Shown in pieces: positions 8,000 to 17,070 of a DNA stretch of 64,000 nt (position 1 is its first letter; each line of letters starts with the position of its first letter). This DNA is from an uncultured Flavobacteriales bacterium. GTDB lineage: Bacteria > Bacteroidota > Bacteroidia > Flavobacteriales_D > Crocinitomicaceae. The translations under genes and the position numbers were made by a program. Below the pieces are notes generated by a model. The model was given only the letters and a program-made list of their open reading frames with translations, did not search any database and was not told the origin of the DNA. The stretch spans positions 1 through 64,000 of the forward strand of contig CAJQPA010000005.1 of NCBI GenBank assembly GCA_905480145.1, in the 5' to 3' direction.

Positions 8000-9901
8000 T
8001 TACATTTTTTCTGGAACATCAACACCAAGAAGTTTCATTGCTAAGTATATTACTTTTGAAACATTTCGGCTAAGAATCAAGCGCATCATTTTGAGATCTT
8101 CATCTTTCTCTTTAAAAATAGATACCGACTGATAAAATGAATTATATAATTTAACCAAATCATACGTATAATTTGCAATTAATGCCGGAGAATAATTCTT
8201 GCCAGCATCCGAAATCACAGATGGGAATTGAACCAAATGCTTAACAATTTCTGTTTCCTCTAATTTCAAATCAACCGAAGGAACATCTCCAATTTTTTCA
8301 GCCTTAGTCAATAATGACTTAATTCTAGCGTGCGTATATTGAATAAACGGTCCTGTATTTCCATTCAATTCAATAGATTCTTCAGGATTGAATACTAATT
8401 TTTTCTTTGGATCAACTTTTAGAAGGTAATATTTCAACCCGCCCATTCCGATCAGATTGTATAGCGTATCTTTATCTTCTCCACTCATTCCTTCTAGATG
8501 ACCACGTTCTTGCGTCATTTCCTTCGCAGAATTCACAATTCCAGCCATCAAGTCATCAGCATCTACTACTGTCCCTTCACGAGATTTCATTCTTCCCATA
8601 CCTTTTGGTAACTCAACCATACCGTATGACAAGTGGTAGCAATTTTTTGCCCAAGAGAATCCTAATTTTTCAAGAATCAAGAATAAAACTTTAAAGTGAT
8701 AGTCCTGCTCGTTTCCAACAGTATAAATAATCCCTCCTAAATCAGGATAATCTTTGTAGCGATCATTTGCCGTACCAATATCTTGAGTCATGTATACCGC
8801 TGTACCATCTGCTCGAAGAACTAATTTCTCGTCCAATCCATCCTCAGTCAAATCAATCCAAACAGAGCCATCTTCTTTTTTGAAGAATATTCCTCTAGAT
8901 AAACCGTCTGCCACTAAGTCTTTACCAAGTATAAAAGTGTCAGACTCATAATACATTTTATCAAAGTCGACACCCATCGCCTCATAGGTCGCCTCAAACC
9001 CTTCATAAACCCAACTATTCATAGTTGTCCACAATAAATAAACCTGAGGATCACGTCCCTCCCATTTGATCAGCATTTCTTTTGCATCTCTCAGAAGCGT
9101 TGTTTGATTCTTTGCCAACTCTTTAATCTTAGCATCTAATCCTGCTGTGACTTTTTCATCTTTACCCGTTTTTGAATTGGCTAAACGGTTAAACTCTTCA
9201 ATTACTGCCTCAGGGAATGAATCAAAATTTCCATTCTCCCAACCTGCAATAATTTCATTCGCTTCTATATTGAATTGCTTATCAAACTCAACGTAATATT
9301 TTCCAACTAGCTTATCGCCCTTTATGCCTGTATTCTGAGGAGTTTCTCTTTCCCCTTTTTCATTTAGTGGTGAGAATTTTTCCCAAGCCAACATACTTTT
9401 ACAAATATGAATTCCACGGTCATTCACTATTTGTGTTTTGACCATTTTGTGACCGTTAGCTTTTAATATTTCTGCGACAGAATAGCCCAAGAAATTATTT
9501 CTTAAATGTCCTAAATGCAAAGGTTTATTTGTATTGGGTGAAGAATACTCAACCATAACTGTGTCTTTAGAATTCTTTACAGCATAGCCATACGTTTCAT
9601 TGGTATCCATTTCTTTCAACTGTGATAACCAATATTGATCCGAGATCACAAAATTCAAGAATCCGCTGACGACATTAAAAGATGAAATAAAATCTAATTT
9701 TGCCGATAAAAAAGCACCAATTTTTTCACCTGCATCAATTGGGGATACTTTTAGTATTTTGACAAAAGGAAAAATAACCAATGTTAAATCTCCTTCGACG
9801 TCTTTCCTTGTGTTTTGAAATTGAATTAATTTATCATCAATATTCAACCCAAATAATTCTTGGGAATTTTCTAAAAGGATTGCTTTTATTGCTGCTTCCA
9901 T
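8000..9901 (-). CDS. argS: Arginyl-tRNA synthetase
   Basis: 633 residues, class I aminoacyl-tRNA synthetase that charges tRNA-Arg. The HIGH-type motif reads HLGHLRNN after VEYSSPNTNKP (about residues 118-138). The KMSKS-region equivalent is GRMKSREGTVVD (about residue 430), degenerate as is common in ArgRS. A DALR-type helical anticodon-binding domain forms the C-terminus (ending LGVDVPEKM). The N-terminal domain resembles the ArgRS additive domain. It lies 3 nt after the arginase gene. tRNA-Arg(ACG), one of its substrates, is encoded at 52.2 kb. Confidence 0.96.
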   Translation of the reverse strand: MEAAIKAILLENSQELFGLNIDDKLIQFQNTRKDVEGDLTLVIFPFVKILKVSPIDAGEKIGAFLSAKLDFISSFNVVSGFLNFVISDQYWLSQLKEMDTNETYGYAVKNSKDTVMVEYSSPNTNKPLHLGHLRNNFLGYSVAEILKANGHKMVKTQIVNDRGIHICKSMLAWEKFSPLNEKGERETPQNTGIKGDKLVGKYYVEFDKQFNIEANEIIAGWENGNFDSFPEAVIEEFNRLANSKTGKDEKVTAGLDAKIKELAKNQTTLLRDAKEMLIKWEGRDPQVYLLWTTMNSWVYEGFEATYEAMGVDFDKMYYESDTFILGKDLVADGLSRGIFFKKEDGSVWIDLTEDGLDEKLVLRADGTAVYMTQDIGTANDRYKDYPDLGGIIYTVGNEQDYHFKVLFLILEKLGFSWAKNCYHLSYGMVELPKGMGRMKSREGTVVDADDLMAGIVNSAKEMTQERGHLEGMSGEDKDTLYNLIGMGGLKYYLLKVDPKKKLVFNPEESIELNGNTGPFIQYTHARIKSLLTKAEKIGDVPSVDLKLEETEIVKHLVQFPSVISDAGKNYSPALIANYTYDLVKLYNSFYQSVSIFKEKDEDLKMMRLILSRNVSKVIYLAMKLLGVDVPEKM

Positions 9902-9904
9902 TAC

Positions 9905-10861
9905 TTAATTATTCTCTAATTGTTGAACTGTTTTCTCCAAAAGGTCGAATGTTACTTCAGCCATTTTATTTGTTTTTTCATCCAAACAAGGATTGACCTC
10001 AACAAATTCAATACACACTGTTTTCTCCAATTTAGCCAATTCCTTCAAAAAGAATTCAGCCTCATCAGGCATTAGTCCATTATCAACCGGTGTCCCTGTA
10101 CCATGCGAAGTATACTCAGGATCCATTGAATCAACATCAAATGAAACATAAATTATGTCGCAATCATTCAATTGACTTTTTATCTCTTCTAAAACCTTTT
10201 CTTTGGATTTAGCTCGAACCTGTTCAACAGTATGATTTTTAATGTTTAAACGATCTATTATTGCATCCTCTTGTTCTTCTGTATCTCTAACTGCTATAAA
10301 AACTAGATCCTCTGACCTTAGTCTTTGACCTGTCGTTTTCATAGTTTTTAATTCTCCCCAAAGATTTACTTCTTCATTGGACAAAGTATTCTTAGCCGCT
10401 TGAGTATTATCTTCATTTAAAGCTGTAGCTAATGGCATTCCATGCATATTGCCAGAAGGAGTTGTATATGGAGTATGTAAATCTCCATGAGCATCAATCC
10501 ACACTACACCCAATCTTTTATTTGGATATGCAGCTTTAACACCAGCTATTGTTCCACCAGCAGATCCATGATCCGCTGCTATGACAAAAGGAAAATCTCC
10601 TTTATCCAAGGTATTCTTCACTTCAGAAGAAACTGATTCAAACACCTTGACTAACCCTTCAATCCTTTTTGCAAAAGGGTATTTAACTTCCATATCCAGC
10701 ATTTCATTAGCGTCCTGAACATGAATTAAAGGATATTTACCAAAGAATAGATTATCGATCTTTCTTGCAGCAGTCATAATAGCCTCCGGACCTAATGAAG
10801 AACCCCTAGTTCCTGCCGTTATTTCCGATTTATTAATTAAAAGTTTGATGTTTTTTTTCAT
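9905..10861 (-). CDS. Arginase (ureohydrolase family)
   Basis: 318 residues with the binuclear manganese site of ureohydrolases: AADHGSAGGT (about residue 96), WIDAHGDLHTP (about 121-131), SFDVDSMDP (about 238-246) and EFVEVNP near the end. It is predicted to hydrolyse arginine to ornithine and urea. Agmatinase or formimidoylglutamase are alternatives within the superfamily. The nearby hutF/hutG genes already provide a route for formimidoylglutamate, so arginase is preferred. It is first in an operon with argS, so one mRNA would serve both breakdown and charging of arginine. Confidence 0.83.
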   Translation of the reverse strand: MKKNIKLLINKSEITAGTRGSSLGPEAIMTAARKIDNLFFGKYPLIHVQDANEMLDMEVKYPFAKRIEGLVKVFESVSSEVKNTLDKGDFPFVIAADHGSAGGTIAGVKAAYPNKRLGVVWIDAHGDLHTPYTTPSGNMHGMPLATALNEDNTQAAKNTLSNEEVNLWGELKTMKTTGQRLRSEDLVFIAVRDTEEQEDAIIDRLNIKNHTVEQVRAKSKEKVLEEIKSQLNDCDIIYVSFDVDSMDPEYTSHGTGTPVDNGLMPDEAEFFLKELAKLEKTVCIEFVEVNPCLDEKTNKMAEVTFDLLEKTVQQLENN

Positions 10862-10997
10862 AATACAAATTGGGTCACGAAGATAGTTATTTTTTCATTC
10901 TTGATTAACGCTATTTAGACTTTAAAGATTCAATTGATAATACTTATAATGGATGAGTTTTCTTTTCTTAACCTAGGTTAATTTATAATCATTTGAA

Positions 10998-11028
10998 TTG
11001 GATTTAATTTGTGGAAAATATATATTTA
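10998..11028 (+). promoter_or_regulatory. Possible promoter of the YceI gene
   Basis: TTG at 10998-11000, 20-nt spacer, then TATATTTA at 11021-11028, one mismatch from TAnnTTTG. It is in the divergent region between the arginase and YceI genes, 13 nt before the YceI ATG. Confidence 0.45.
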
Positions 11029-11041
11029 ACAAAAAACAAAC

Positions 11042-11698
11042 ATGAATAAAATAGTATTATCCCTCGCAGTTATTGGATTGGCATTAACATCTTGTTCTGA
11101 TGGAACGCAAGTTGAAGCATCAGATGCAGCAAATGTAAACCTCATTGAAAACGCTAAAACTATTACTTACGGCAATGTAGATGAAAGCAGTAAATTAGAT
11201 TGGGGAGCATCTCATCTTGGTGGAGCAGCTCCAAGATTCGGGATCATCAGCTTAAAAAGTGCTGAATTCTTGGTCAATGATAATTTATTAACCAATGCAA
11301 GTGTCGAGATTGACATGTCCACTTTGAGAGTTGATAACTTTGGTGAAGACACAGCGTCACAAAATCAATTGACCGGTCATTTAGTTTCTGCTGATTTCTT
11401 TGATGTTCCAAACCATCCTACTTCATCTTTTGAGTTAACTGGCATAGAATCAATAGAAGGTGATTTTAATTCAACATTGACTGGAAACTTGACCATTATG
11501 AATATTTCTAAGAGCATTTCATTTAAGGCAAATGTAGATGTGTCAGATAATGAAGTTTCTATGAAGTCAGAAAAATTCATTCTTGATAGAACAGATTGGG
11601 AGTTAGTATACAATATCGAAGGATCTGAAGGGGTTCCAATTGATTATATCATATCGAATGATTTAGAATTTACAATTGACGTGACGGTTTCTAAATAG
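11042..11698 (+). CDS. YceI family lipoprotein
   Basis: 218 residues. A lipoprotein signal peptide ends with the lipobox ALTSC (Cys18), so it should be anchored in a membrane facing the periplasm. Residues ~45-217 are a YceI beta-barrel, a lipocalin-like fold that binds isoprenoid or other long lipids: visible marks are STLRVDNF, LTGHLVSADFFDVPNHPTSSFELT and the late DRTDWELVY. The ligand is unknown. It is monocistronic between a divergent promoter region and the hut genes, which begin 77 nt downstream. Confidence 0.9.
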   Translation: MNKIVLSLAVIGLALTSCSDGTQVEASDAANVNLIENAKTITYGNVDESSKLDWGASHLGGAAPRFGIISLKSAEFLVNDNLLTNASVEIDMSTLRVDNFGEDTASQNQLTGHLVSADFFDVPNHPTSSFELTGIESIEGDFNSTLTGNLTIMNISKSISFKANVDVSDNEVSMKSEKFILDRTDWELVYNIEGSEGVPIDYIISNDLEFTIDVTVSK

Positions 11699-11775
11699 TC
11701 TATTCATTCTCTTTTGATTAAACGGATTGGACATTGTTCAATCCGTTTTTTAATTTTGTATAAATATATTTTTAT

Positions 11776-12588
11776 ATGAAAGACCCATTCATGATCATAG
11801 AACCTTTGGTTAAAAAGGTTCCGATGATTCTTAGCGTGCCGCATTGCGGAATTGAGTTTCCAAAAGAATTACAAAACGATTACAACTCAGACATGATGTC
11901 TTCTCCGGATGACACAGATTGGTTTGTTCATCAACTTTATAATTTCGCGAGTGAATTGGGAGTTACAATTATCTATGCTAGATATAGCAGATGGGTAATA
12001 GATTTAAACCGAGATCCAGAAAGTGCACCTCTATATAATGATGGGAGAATTATCACGGGTTTAACAACGACCACAGACTTTTTGGGTAACGCTATTTATT
12101 CATCTGAAGATAAAATACCGAATCAGAAAGAAATAGACAGAAGACTTAAAGAATACTACTGGCCTTATTATAAGAAAGTTCAATCTTTATTAGATGATAG
12201 AAAAGAGGCTTTTGGCAGAGCATTGTTATGGGATGCTCACTCTATTCGCAGAAGCGTACCAACGATTCGAAAAGACTATTTCCCTGACATGATTTTAGGT
12301 GATAACGATGAGAGAACAGCTGATATGAAATTAATTTCAACAGCAATGGAAAGTTTAAGTTCGGGAGGTTTTCAAGTAAATCACAACACACCATTTAAAG
12401 GTGGACATATTACTCGATATTTTGGAAAACCCGACCAGAGTATTCATGCATTGCAGTTAGAGATGAATAAAATTCTTTACATGGATGATTCTGAAACAAA
12501 ATTCAATGAAGAAAGAGCCAACAAAATGAGAGCTATTCTTAAACCTACTTTTGAAAACTTAATTGAACAATTGCAACATGTCAAATAG
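11776..12588 (+). CDS. hutG: N-formylglutamate amidohydrolase
   Basis: 270 residues of the FGase family, which cleaves N-formylglutamate to glutamate and formate, the last step of the five-step histidine pathway. Motifs are SVPHCGIEFP (about residue 20), DTDWFVHQL, WVIDLNRDPE and LLWDAHSIRR (about 152), supplying likely metal ligands. Its end overlaps hutF by 11 nt and hutD follows, so context supports the assignment. hutH, hutU and hutI are not in the window. Confidence 0.92.
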   Translation: MKDPFMIIEPLVKKVPMILSVPHCGIEFPKELQNDYNSDMMSSPDDTDWFVHQLYNFASELGVTIIYARYSRWVIDLNRDPESAPLYNDGRIITGLTTTTDFLGNAIYSSEDKIPNQKEIDRRLKEYYWPYYKKVQSLLDDRKEAFGRALLWDAHSIRRSVPTIRKDYFPDMILGDNDERTADMKLISTAMESLSSGGFQVNHNTPFKGGHITRYFGKPDQSIHALQLEMNKILYMDDSETKFNEERANKMRAILKPTFENLIEQLQHVK

Positions 12589-13951
12589 TTATATTATCAA
12601 GAAGCTATTACAAAATGATGGCTGGAAAGAGAATGTATTGATTCAATGTGATAGCAAAGGAAAAATATCTTCCATTGAGGAAAATAGTTCAGAATTAAGT
12701 GCGAAAACGATAAATGGATTTGCATTGCCTGGATTTCAGAATGGTCATTCACATGCTTTTCAATACGCAATGGCCGGCTTAGCCGAAGTCCATGACATTT
12801 CACATACTTCAGATGATTTTTGGTCATGGAGAACAGCGATGTACAAGCTAGCATTGAGTATCTCACCTGATCAAATGGAAGCTATAGCAACAATGCTTTA
12901 TTCAGAGATGGTTCGTCACGGATACACGAATGTTGCCGAATTTCACTATGTCCATCATGACAAAGACGGGAACAGTTATGGAAATTTAGCAGAAATGGGC
13001 AGCAGAATGATTTCTGCTGCAAAGGCAGCAGGCATAAACATTACATTAGTGCCGATCTTCTATCAAAAAGGAGGATTTGGAAAACCAGCAACTGAAGGCC
13101 AAAAGCGCTTCATTTCACCTGACATAGAAAATTACATGGAGCTACTTGAATCAAGCAAAGATGCATGTAAATATTATCAAGGCGCAAACATTGGAATCGG
13201 AATTCACTCAATGCGCGGAGTTGACCCTAAGATAATTGCCGAAATTGCAAAATCAGGACCGCAAAACATTCCGTTTCATATTCACATCTCCGAGCAACTG
13301 AAAGAAATCGAAGATTCTATCGCTTATTTAGGTCAACGACCAGTCGAATGGCTTCTAGATAACGTAGATCTAACTAATCGTTTTCATTTAGTCCACGCGA
13401 CACATTTAACATCTAGCGAGACCATTGGTATTGCGAAAGCAAAAGCCAACGTGGTAATTTGTCCCTCAACGGAAGGAAACTTAGGGGATGGTCTTTTTCC
13501 ATTAAATGAATTTCAAGAAAACAATGGAAAATGGAGTATTGGAACTGATAGCCACATTGGAATTAACCCACTAGAAGAACTTCGTTTACTAGATTATGGG
13601 CAACGTCTTATATCACACAAAAGGAATACATTTACTTCACCAACTACAGGTAATTCAGGAGAATTTTCAATCAACATGACGACTCTCGCTGGAAGAAAAG
13701 CAATGAATAATTTTGAAGAATCTTATTTCAAAGTTGGTGAGTATTTCAATGCATCGATTATTGATGCCTCTTCTCCACTTCTAGCAATGACTTCTAACAA
13801 CAACTTAGCTTCTTCAATAGTTTACACTTCTGATGCCACCAATCAACTGGGAACAATTGTGAATGGACAATATATTGAACGCGAGAATGATAAGCAACAA
13901 ATTATTAAAGAGAATTTCACCAGAACCATTAAAGAGTTAAAAAACCGCTAA
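12578..13951 (+). CDS. hutF: Formimidoylglutamate deiminase
   Basis: 457 residues from the ATG at 12578; a TTG at 12563 would add five residues inside hutG. Amidohydrolase-superfamily enzyme converting N-formimino-glutamate to N-formylglutamate and ammonia. The metal-binding NGHSHAFQYAMAGLAEV (about residues 48-64) is the HutF version of HxH. Later ligands are in PFHIHISEQ, FHLVHATH and IGTDSHIGINP. The start overlaps the hutG stop by 11 nt, so translation is probably coupled. The pair HutF plus HutG defines the Pseudomonas-type route rather than direct formimidoylglutamase. Confidence 0.93.
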   Translation: MSNSYIIKKLLQNDGWKENVLIQCDSKGKISSIEENSSELSAKTINGFALPGFQNGHSHAFQYAMAGLAEVHDISHTSDDFWSWRTAMYKLALSISPDQMEAIATMLYSEMVRHGYTNVAEFHYVHHDKDGNSYGNLAEMGSRMISAAKAAGINITLVPIFYQKGGFGKPATEGQKRFISPDIENYMELLESSKDACKYYQGANIGIGIHSMRGVDPKIIAEIAKSGPQNIPFHIHISEQLKEIEDSIAYLGQRPVEWLLDNVDLTNRFHLVHATHLTSSETIGIAKAKANVVICPSTEGNLGDGLFPLNEFQENNGKWSIGTDSHIGINPLEELRLLDYGQRLISHKRNTFTSPTTGNSGEFSINMTTLAGRKAMNNFEESYFKVGEYFNASIIDASSPLLAMTSNNNLASSIVYTSDATNQLGTIVNGQYIERENDKQQIIKENFTRTIKELKNR

Positions 13952-14506
13952 ATGAATCCTAAAGAATATTCCATAATTAAGAAATCTGATTGGATAATTA
14001 CAAGTTGGTCAGGAGGAACTACATCTCAATTGTTCATCTACCCTGCTGAGTCTGATTTCAAAAATGGCAACTATCAATTAAGAATCAGTATTGCATCAGT
14101 CGAAGTTGAAACTTCAACATTTACACCATTAAAAGATGTCAATAGGACATTACTTGTCTTGGAGGGTAACTTATCATTATCTCATAAAAACCAGCACAGC
14201 TCAGTCTTGAAGCAGTATGATCAAGATTCATTTTCTGGTAACTGGCAGACAAGTAGTATCGGAAAGGTTCTAGATTTTAATGTGATGACTAAAGGAAATA
14301 CTAAATCAGAAGTAAGGATGATAAATGTATCAGAAGAAACTATTCTCACTTGTTTAAAAGATGACTTTATTCATGTTCTTGAAGGCCACTTATCAATTGA
14401 TGACGCAACCGTAAATAGAAAAGAGTCATTACAAATTTCTATCAAATCAAAAAAACTAGTTTTATCACAGGAATCAAGAATTGTTCTCGTCCGCACTACT
14501 TTTTAA
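13952..14506 (+). CDS. hutD: HutD family protein
   Basis: 184-residue cupin-like protein. Family marks are TSWSGGTTSQLFIYP near the N-terminus, YQLRISIASVE, STFTP and VNRTLLVLEG. HutD is thought to fine-tune histidine use, perhaps by binding formylglutamate or a related intermediate; its exact action is unsettled. The start codon follows the hutF stop without a gap. The stop overlaps the stop of the convergent anti-sigma gene through TTAA. Confidence 0.88.
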   Translation: MNPKEYSIIKKSDWIITSWSGGTTSQLFIYPAESDFKNGNYQLRISIASVEVETSTFTPLKDVNRTLLVLEGNLSLSHKNQHSSVLKQYDQDSFSGNWQTSSIGKVLDFNVMTKGNTKSEVRMINVSEETILTCLKDDFIHVLEGHLSIDDATVNRKESLQISIKSKKLVLSQESRIVLVRTTF

Positions 14507-15252
14507 AAAGTTGCTACTAACAAATCCATTAAATCTTCAGAATCCGCTACCGAGATAGATATTATCTTGGCTGAATTCTCTTCTAAAGGTGCAATAAAAA
14601 CACCATCAGGATGACTAGATACTGGCTCCGAAAATGCCGCAGACATTATATCTTCATTCACTTGCGCATTAGAAGTCACTTCGTTTTCAGCAATATCAAA
14701 TTCTATCGACTCTACCTCTGACGAGAATGCCAATCCTTCTTGAGGAATTGTAATTAAGGCATCCTCTTGCTCATTTTTTTCTACCTCAAGGTTAGGGGCT
14801 TCTTCCTCAATTTTTACTGAATCTTCCTTGGCAAATTCTTTTTCAGTAAGTCCCACTTTATTTTCGCTAATTAATACCTTATCGTTTTTCAAGCCCGAAT
14901 TAAAAATTGGTATCGCCAAAAACAACAAAACAACGACCGCAGCAATCTGCACTAAGGGTTGTTTAAAGATTGGCTTATCATTGCGCACAACCATAGTTAA
15001 GAGAGAATTATACCAAATAGGTGCTGCTTGCGGATACTTCTGAGTAAACATATTGTCCAGGCTCTTCTTTGTCTTGAGACTGGGTTTAACCGATGAAAAC
15101 GCATTGGACTCTATAGCAAGAAACGCATGCTTCAACTCATTAAACTCATCCTCATTAGCACAATAATCCTTTATCTCAATCTTTTCAGACGAGTCAAGTT
15201 CAAAGAAACTTTTACTTTTTATTACTTCAATTATATCTCTTTCCATTTTCAA
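14503..15252 (-). CDS. Membrane protein, candidate anti-sigma factor
   Basis: 249 residues not assignable to a named family by eye. The N-terminal ~95 residues are cytoplasmic-looking, with a helical region EFNELKHAFLAIES. One transmembrane helix lies at about 99-119, followed by an acidic, low-complexity periplasmic part (residues ~125-230, many Glu). No zinc anti-sigma motif (HxxxCxxC) is visible. It overlaps the ECF sigma gene by 4 nt on the same strand, the usual place for the cognate anti-sigma factor. That function is inferred from context and single-pass topology. Confidence 0.6.
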   Translation of the reverse strand: MKMERDIIEVIKSKSFFELDSSEKIEIKDYCANEDEFNELKHAFLAIESNAFSSVKPSLKTKKSLDNMFTQKYPQAAPIWYNSLLTMVVRNDKPIFKQPLVQIAAVVVLLFLAIPIFNSGLKNDKVLISENKVGLTEKEFAKEDSVKIEEEAPNLEVEKNEQEDALITIPQEGLAFSSEVESIEFDIAENEVTSNAQVNEDIMSAAFSEPVSSHPDGVFIAPLEENSAKIISISVADSEDLMDLLVATF

Positions 15253-15839
15253 CGATTTAAAACGGGGTTAAAATCTTTCAAACTACTCGCTAAATACTTG
15301 GTTGCATAAAACAACCTTGACTTCACTGTTCCATCACTTATCTCCATTACTTCCGCAATCTCTTTAATGGAAAGTCCACTGATATGTCTTAAACTAAACA
15401 CTTCTTTATGCTTCGAGTCAAGCGCATCTAGACTTACATCAAATTCTTCTCTAAATTGAGAATCTTGTACTTCAGACATTACGTTTGTATTTGTATCTGT
15501 CAACGAAAAATGACTGTCTAACCCACTGGTTGTATTCTTTCTAACCTCTTGTTTTTTATATTCATTTTTACACATGTTATTCGCAACAGAATATAACCAA
15601 GTCTTAAACTTTCGTGTAGGATCAAACGATTCTGGTTTACGAATAATTTTTGCGAAAATATCATGAACAAAATCCTCTGATTTCTCGCGGTCCCTCCAAA
15701 GCTTAGATATAAAGTACCCTAACAAAGGACCAGAGTATCTATTGTATATCTCATCAAATGCTCTCTTATCCCCTTTGGAGATAGAAATCATAAGCGACTC
15801 ATCAGTCATTGTTTTATATTGAGGTCGTATCAAACGCAT
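15249..15839 (-). CDS. ECF-type RNA polymerase sigma factor
   Basis: 196 residues. Sigma region 2 runs over about 25-90 (FDEIYNRYSGPLLGYF, then FVHDIFAKII and TWLYSVANNMCKNEYKK), and region 4 over about 135-185 (LDSKHKEVFSLRHISGLSIKEIAEVMEISDGTVKSR, split here only by helix turns). It directs RNA polymerase to an unknown regulon. The gene overlaps an upstream secreted-protein gene by 1 nt and a downstream membrane gene by 4 nt, so all three are likely one operon. Confidence 0.92.
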   Translation of the reverse strand: MRLIRPQYKTMTDESLMISISKGDKRAFDEIYNRYSGPLLGYFISKLWRDREKSEDFVHDIFAKIIRKPESFDPTRKFKTWLYSVANNMCKNEYKKQEVRKNTTSGLDSHFSLTDTNTNVMSEVQDSQFREEFDVSLDALDSKHKEVFSLRHISGLSIKEIAEVMEISDGTVKSRLFYATKYLASSLKDFNPVLNR

Positions 15840-17005
15840 TAATATCTATCCTTCAGCTTTTGAACCTTTTCATATTTACCGCTTTGGGCACTTATTTTAT
15901 CTATTGCTGCGTCCAATTCGGTCACCATTTTATGATCACTTAAAGAGTTGTAAACCTTTCTAATCTGAAGAAGCATCGGCAAATAATTAGAAGATAACTG
16001 CTTCCCCTTATTCGTCAAAGCTTTATCTACCAAGTCTTTTTTAAGAATAGAGCGCCATAAAATTTCATTTTCCTGAACATTAAACTTTCCTGTGAGAGCA
16101 TAGTTAGCAACGACGCCAGTAATAAAAAAACGATCTGAATTAATTCTAAAATATTCTTTCGGAGTTGTTAAAGAAACTACAATATTTTTTGCAGAATTGA
16201 GCTTACAAAATTCTGAGAAAAAATTTACATCTATCAAATCCAAACCAGGCATCTTATAACCCTCCGAAATTAATTGATTCCTATAAAACTCACTTTGTAA
16301 AAAATTTAAAGAAACAATACGGACATCTCTTCTCAAATTATTTTTATTCTGGGTATACCATGTGCTATAGGTATCTTCAAATCCATGAGTAATGAGAGTA
16401 GAATTTACAGGCGCTGATAACAAAATATCTTCTGAATACAGCATTACTTCATTCAGCAACCTACCAGACCCAATCACTTCTTCTATATTCAACAAACCAT
16501 TTACTTTATCACCTTTAATTATATAATAACCAGACATTTCTATATTTACATCTACATTATTGGGTCTGATTTTATCAGCTTCTTTTAAATTAGGAAACAG
16601 ATTAACATCATAGTTGCTTGATACATACTTGTAATAATTGTATTCAAAAGAATTTGGAGCAACTGAATCAAAGTAACTTACAATATTATCCATTTCAATT
16701 TGCTCTTCCTGACTTGGTGATCTTTGCATTCTTTGATTACTTGAAGAATAGCTTTTCGATTTAAAAAGTGCACTATTTTTTGAAATCTCTGTGTTTAATT
16801 GGTTATCCTGCCGATACTTAGGTACTCCTTTAGCTCTAGATTCTGCCTTTCGCAATAAAACTTTTTTCTCAGGAACATTTTCCAACTGAACATCCTCGAC
16901 CGAATCACTGCTTGCTTTAGTTGCAGGTTTAACATCTTGTTGCGCGTGAAGTCCAAGTGTAAAATTTATAAATATTAAGAAAACTGCGTAACGCATAATT
17001 GTCAT
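15839..17005 (-). CDS. Secreted protein with DUF2723-like motif
   Basis: 388 residues, or 385 if the second ATG at 16996 is used. A signal peptide ends near LGLHAQQ. Residues ~25-95 are polar and disordered-looking. Residues ~188-253 (SAPVNSTLITHGFEDTYSTW, then RRDVRIVSLNFLQSEFYRNQL) resemble a C-terminal block of Bacteroidota DUF2723 membrane proteins, but no transmembrane helices are present. The C-terminus is helical. Function unknown. It is the first gene of a coupled unit with an ECF sigma factor and putative anti-sigma, so a role in signal input or as a co-regulated envelope protein is possible. Confidence 0.7.
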   Translation of the reverse strand: MTIMRYAVFLIFINFTLGLHAQQDVKPATKASSDSVEDVQLENVPEKKVLLRKAESRAKGVPKYRQDNQLNTEISKNSALFKSKSYSSSNQRMQRSPSQEEQIEMDNIVSYFDSVAPNSFEYNYYKYVSSNYDVNLFPNLKEADKIRPNNVDVNIEMSGYYIIKGDKVNGLLNIEEVIGSGRLLNEVMLYSEDILLSAPVNSTLITHGFEDTYSTWYTQNKNNLRRDVRIVSLNFLQSEFYRNQLISEGYKMPGLDLIDVNFFSEFCKLNSAKNIVVSLTTPKEYFRINSDRFFITGVVANYALTGKFNVQENEILWRSILKKDLVDKALTNKGKQLSSNYLPMLLQIRKVYNSLSDHKMVTELDAAIDKISAQSGKYEKVQKLKDRY

Positions 17006-17070
17006 TTTTGTTCTTTAGTACATTTAAGCTCACTAAAGGTTCAATTTATAAAAGGAAAATACAAAAAATA

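Noticed and set aside
9905-10861. Formimidoylglutamase as the product, given nearby hut genes
   Set aside because: hutF and hutG already supply the route, the gene is in a different operon on the other strand with argS, and the motifs fit arginase at least as well.
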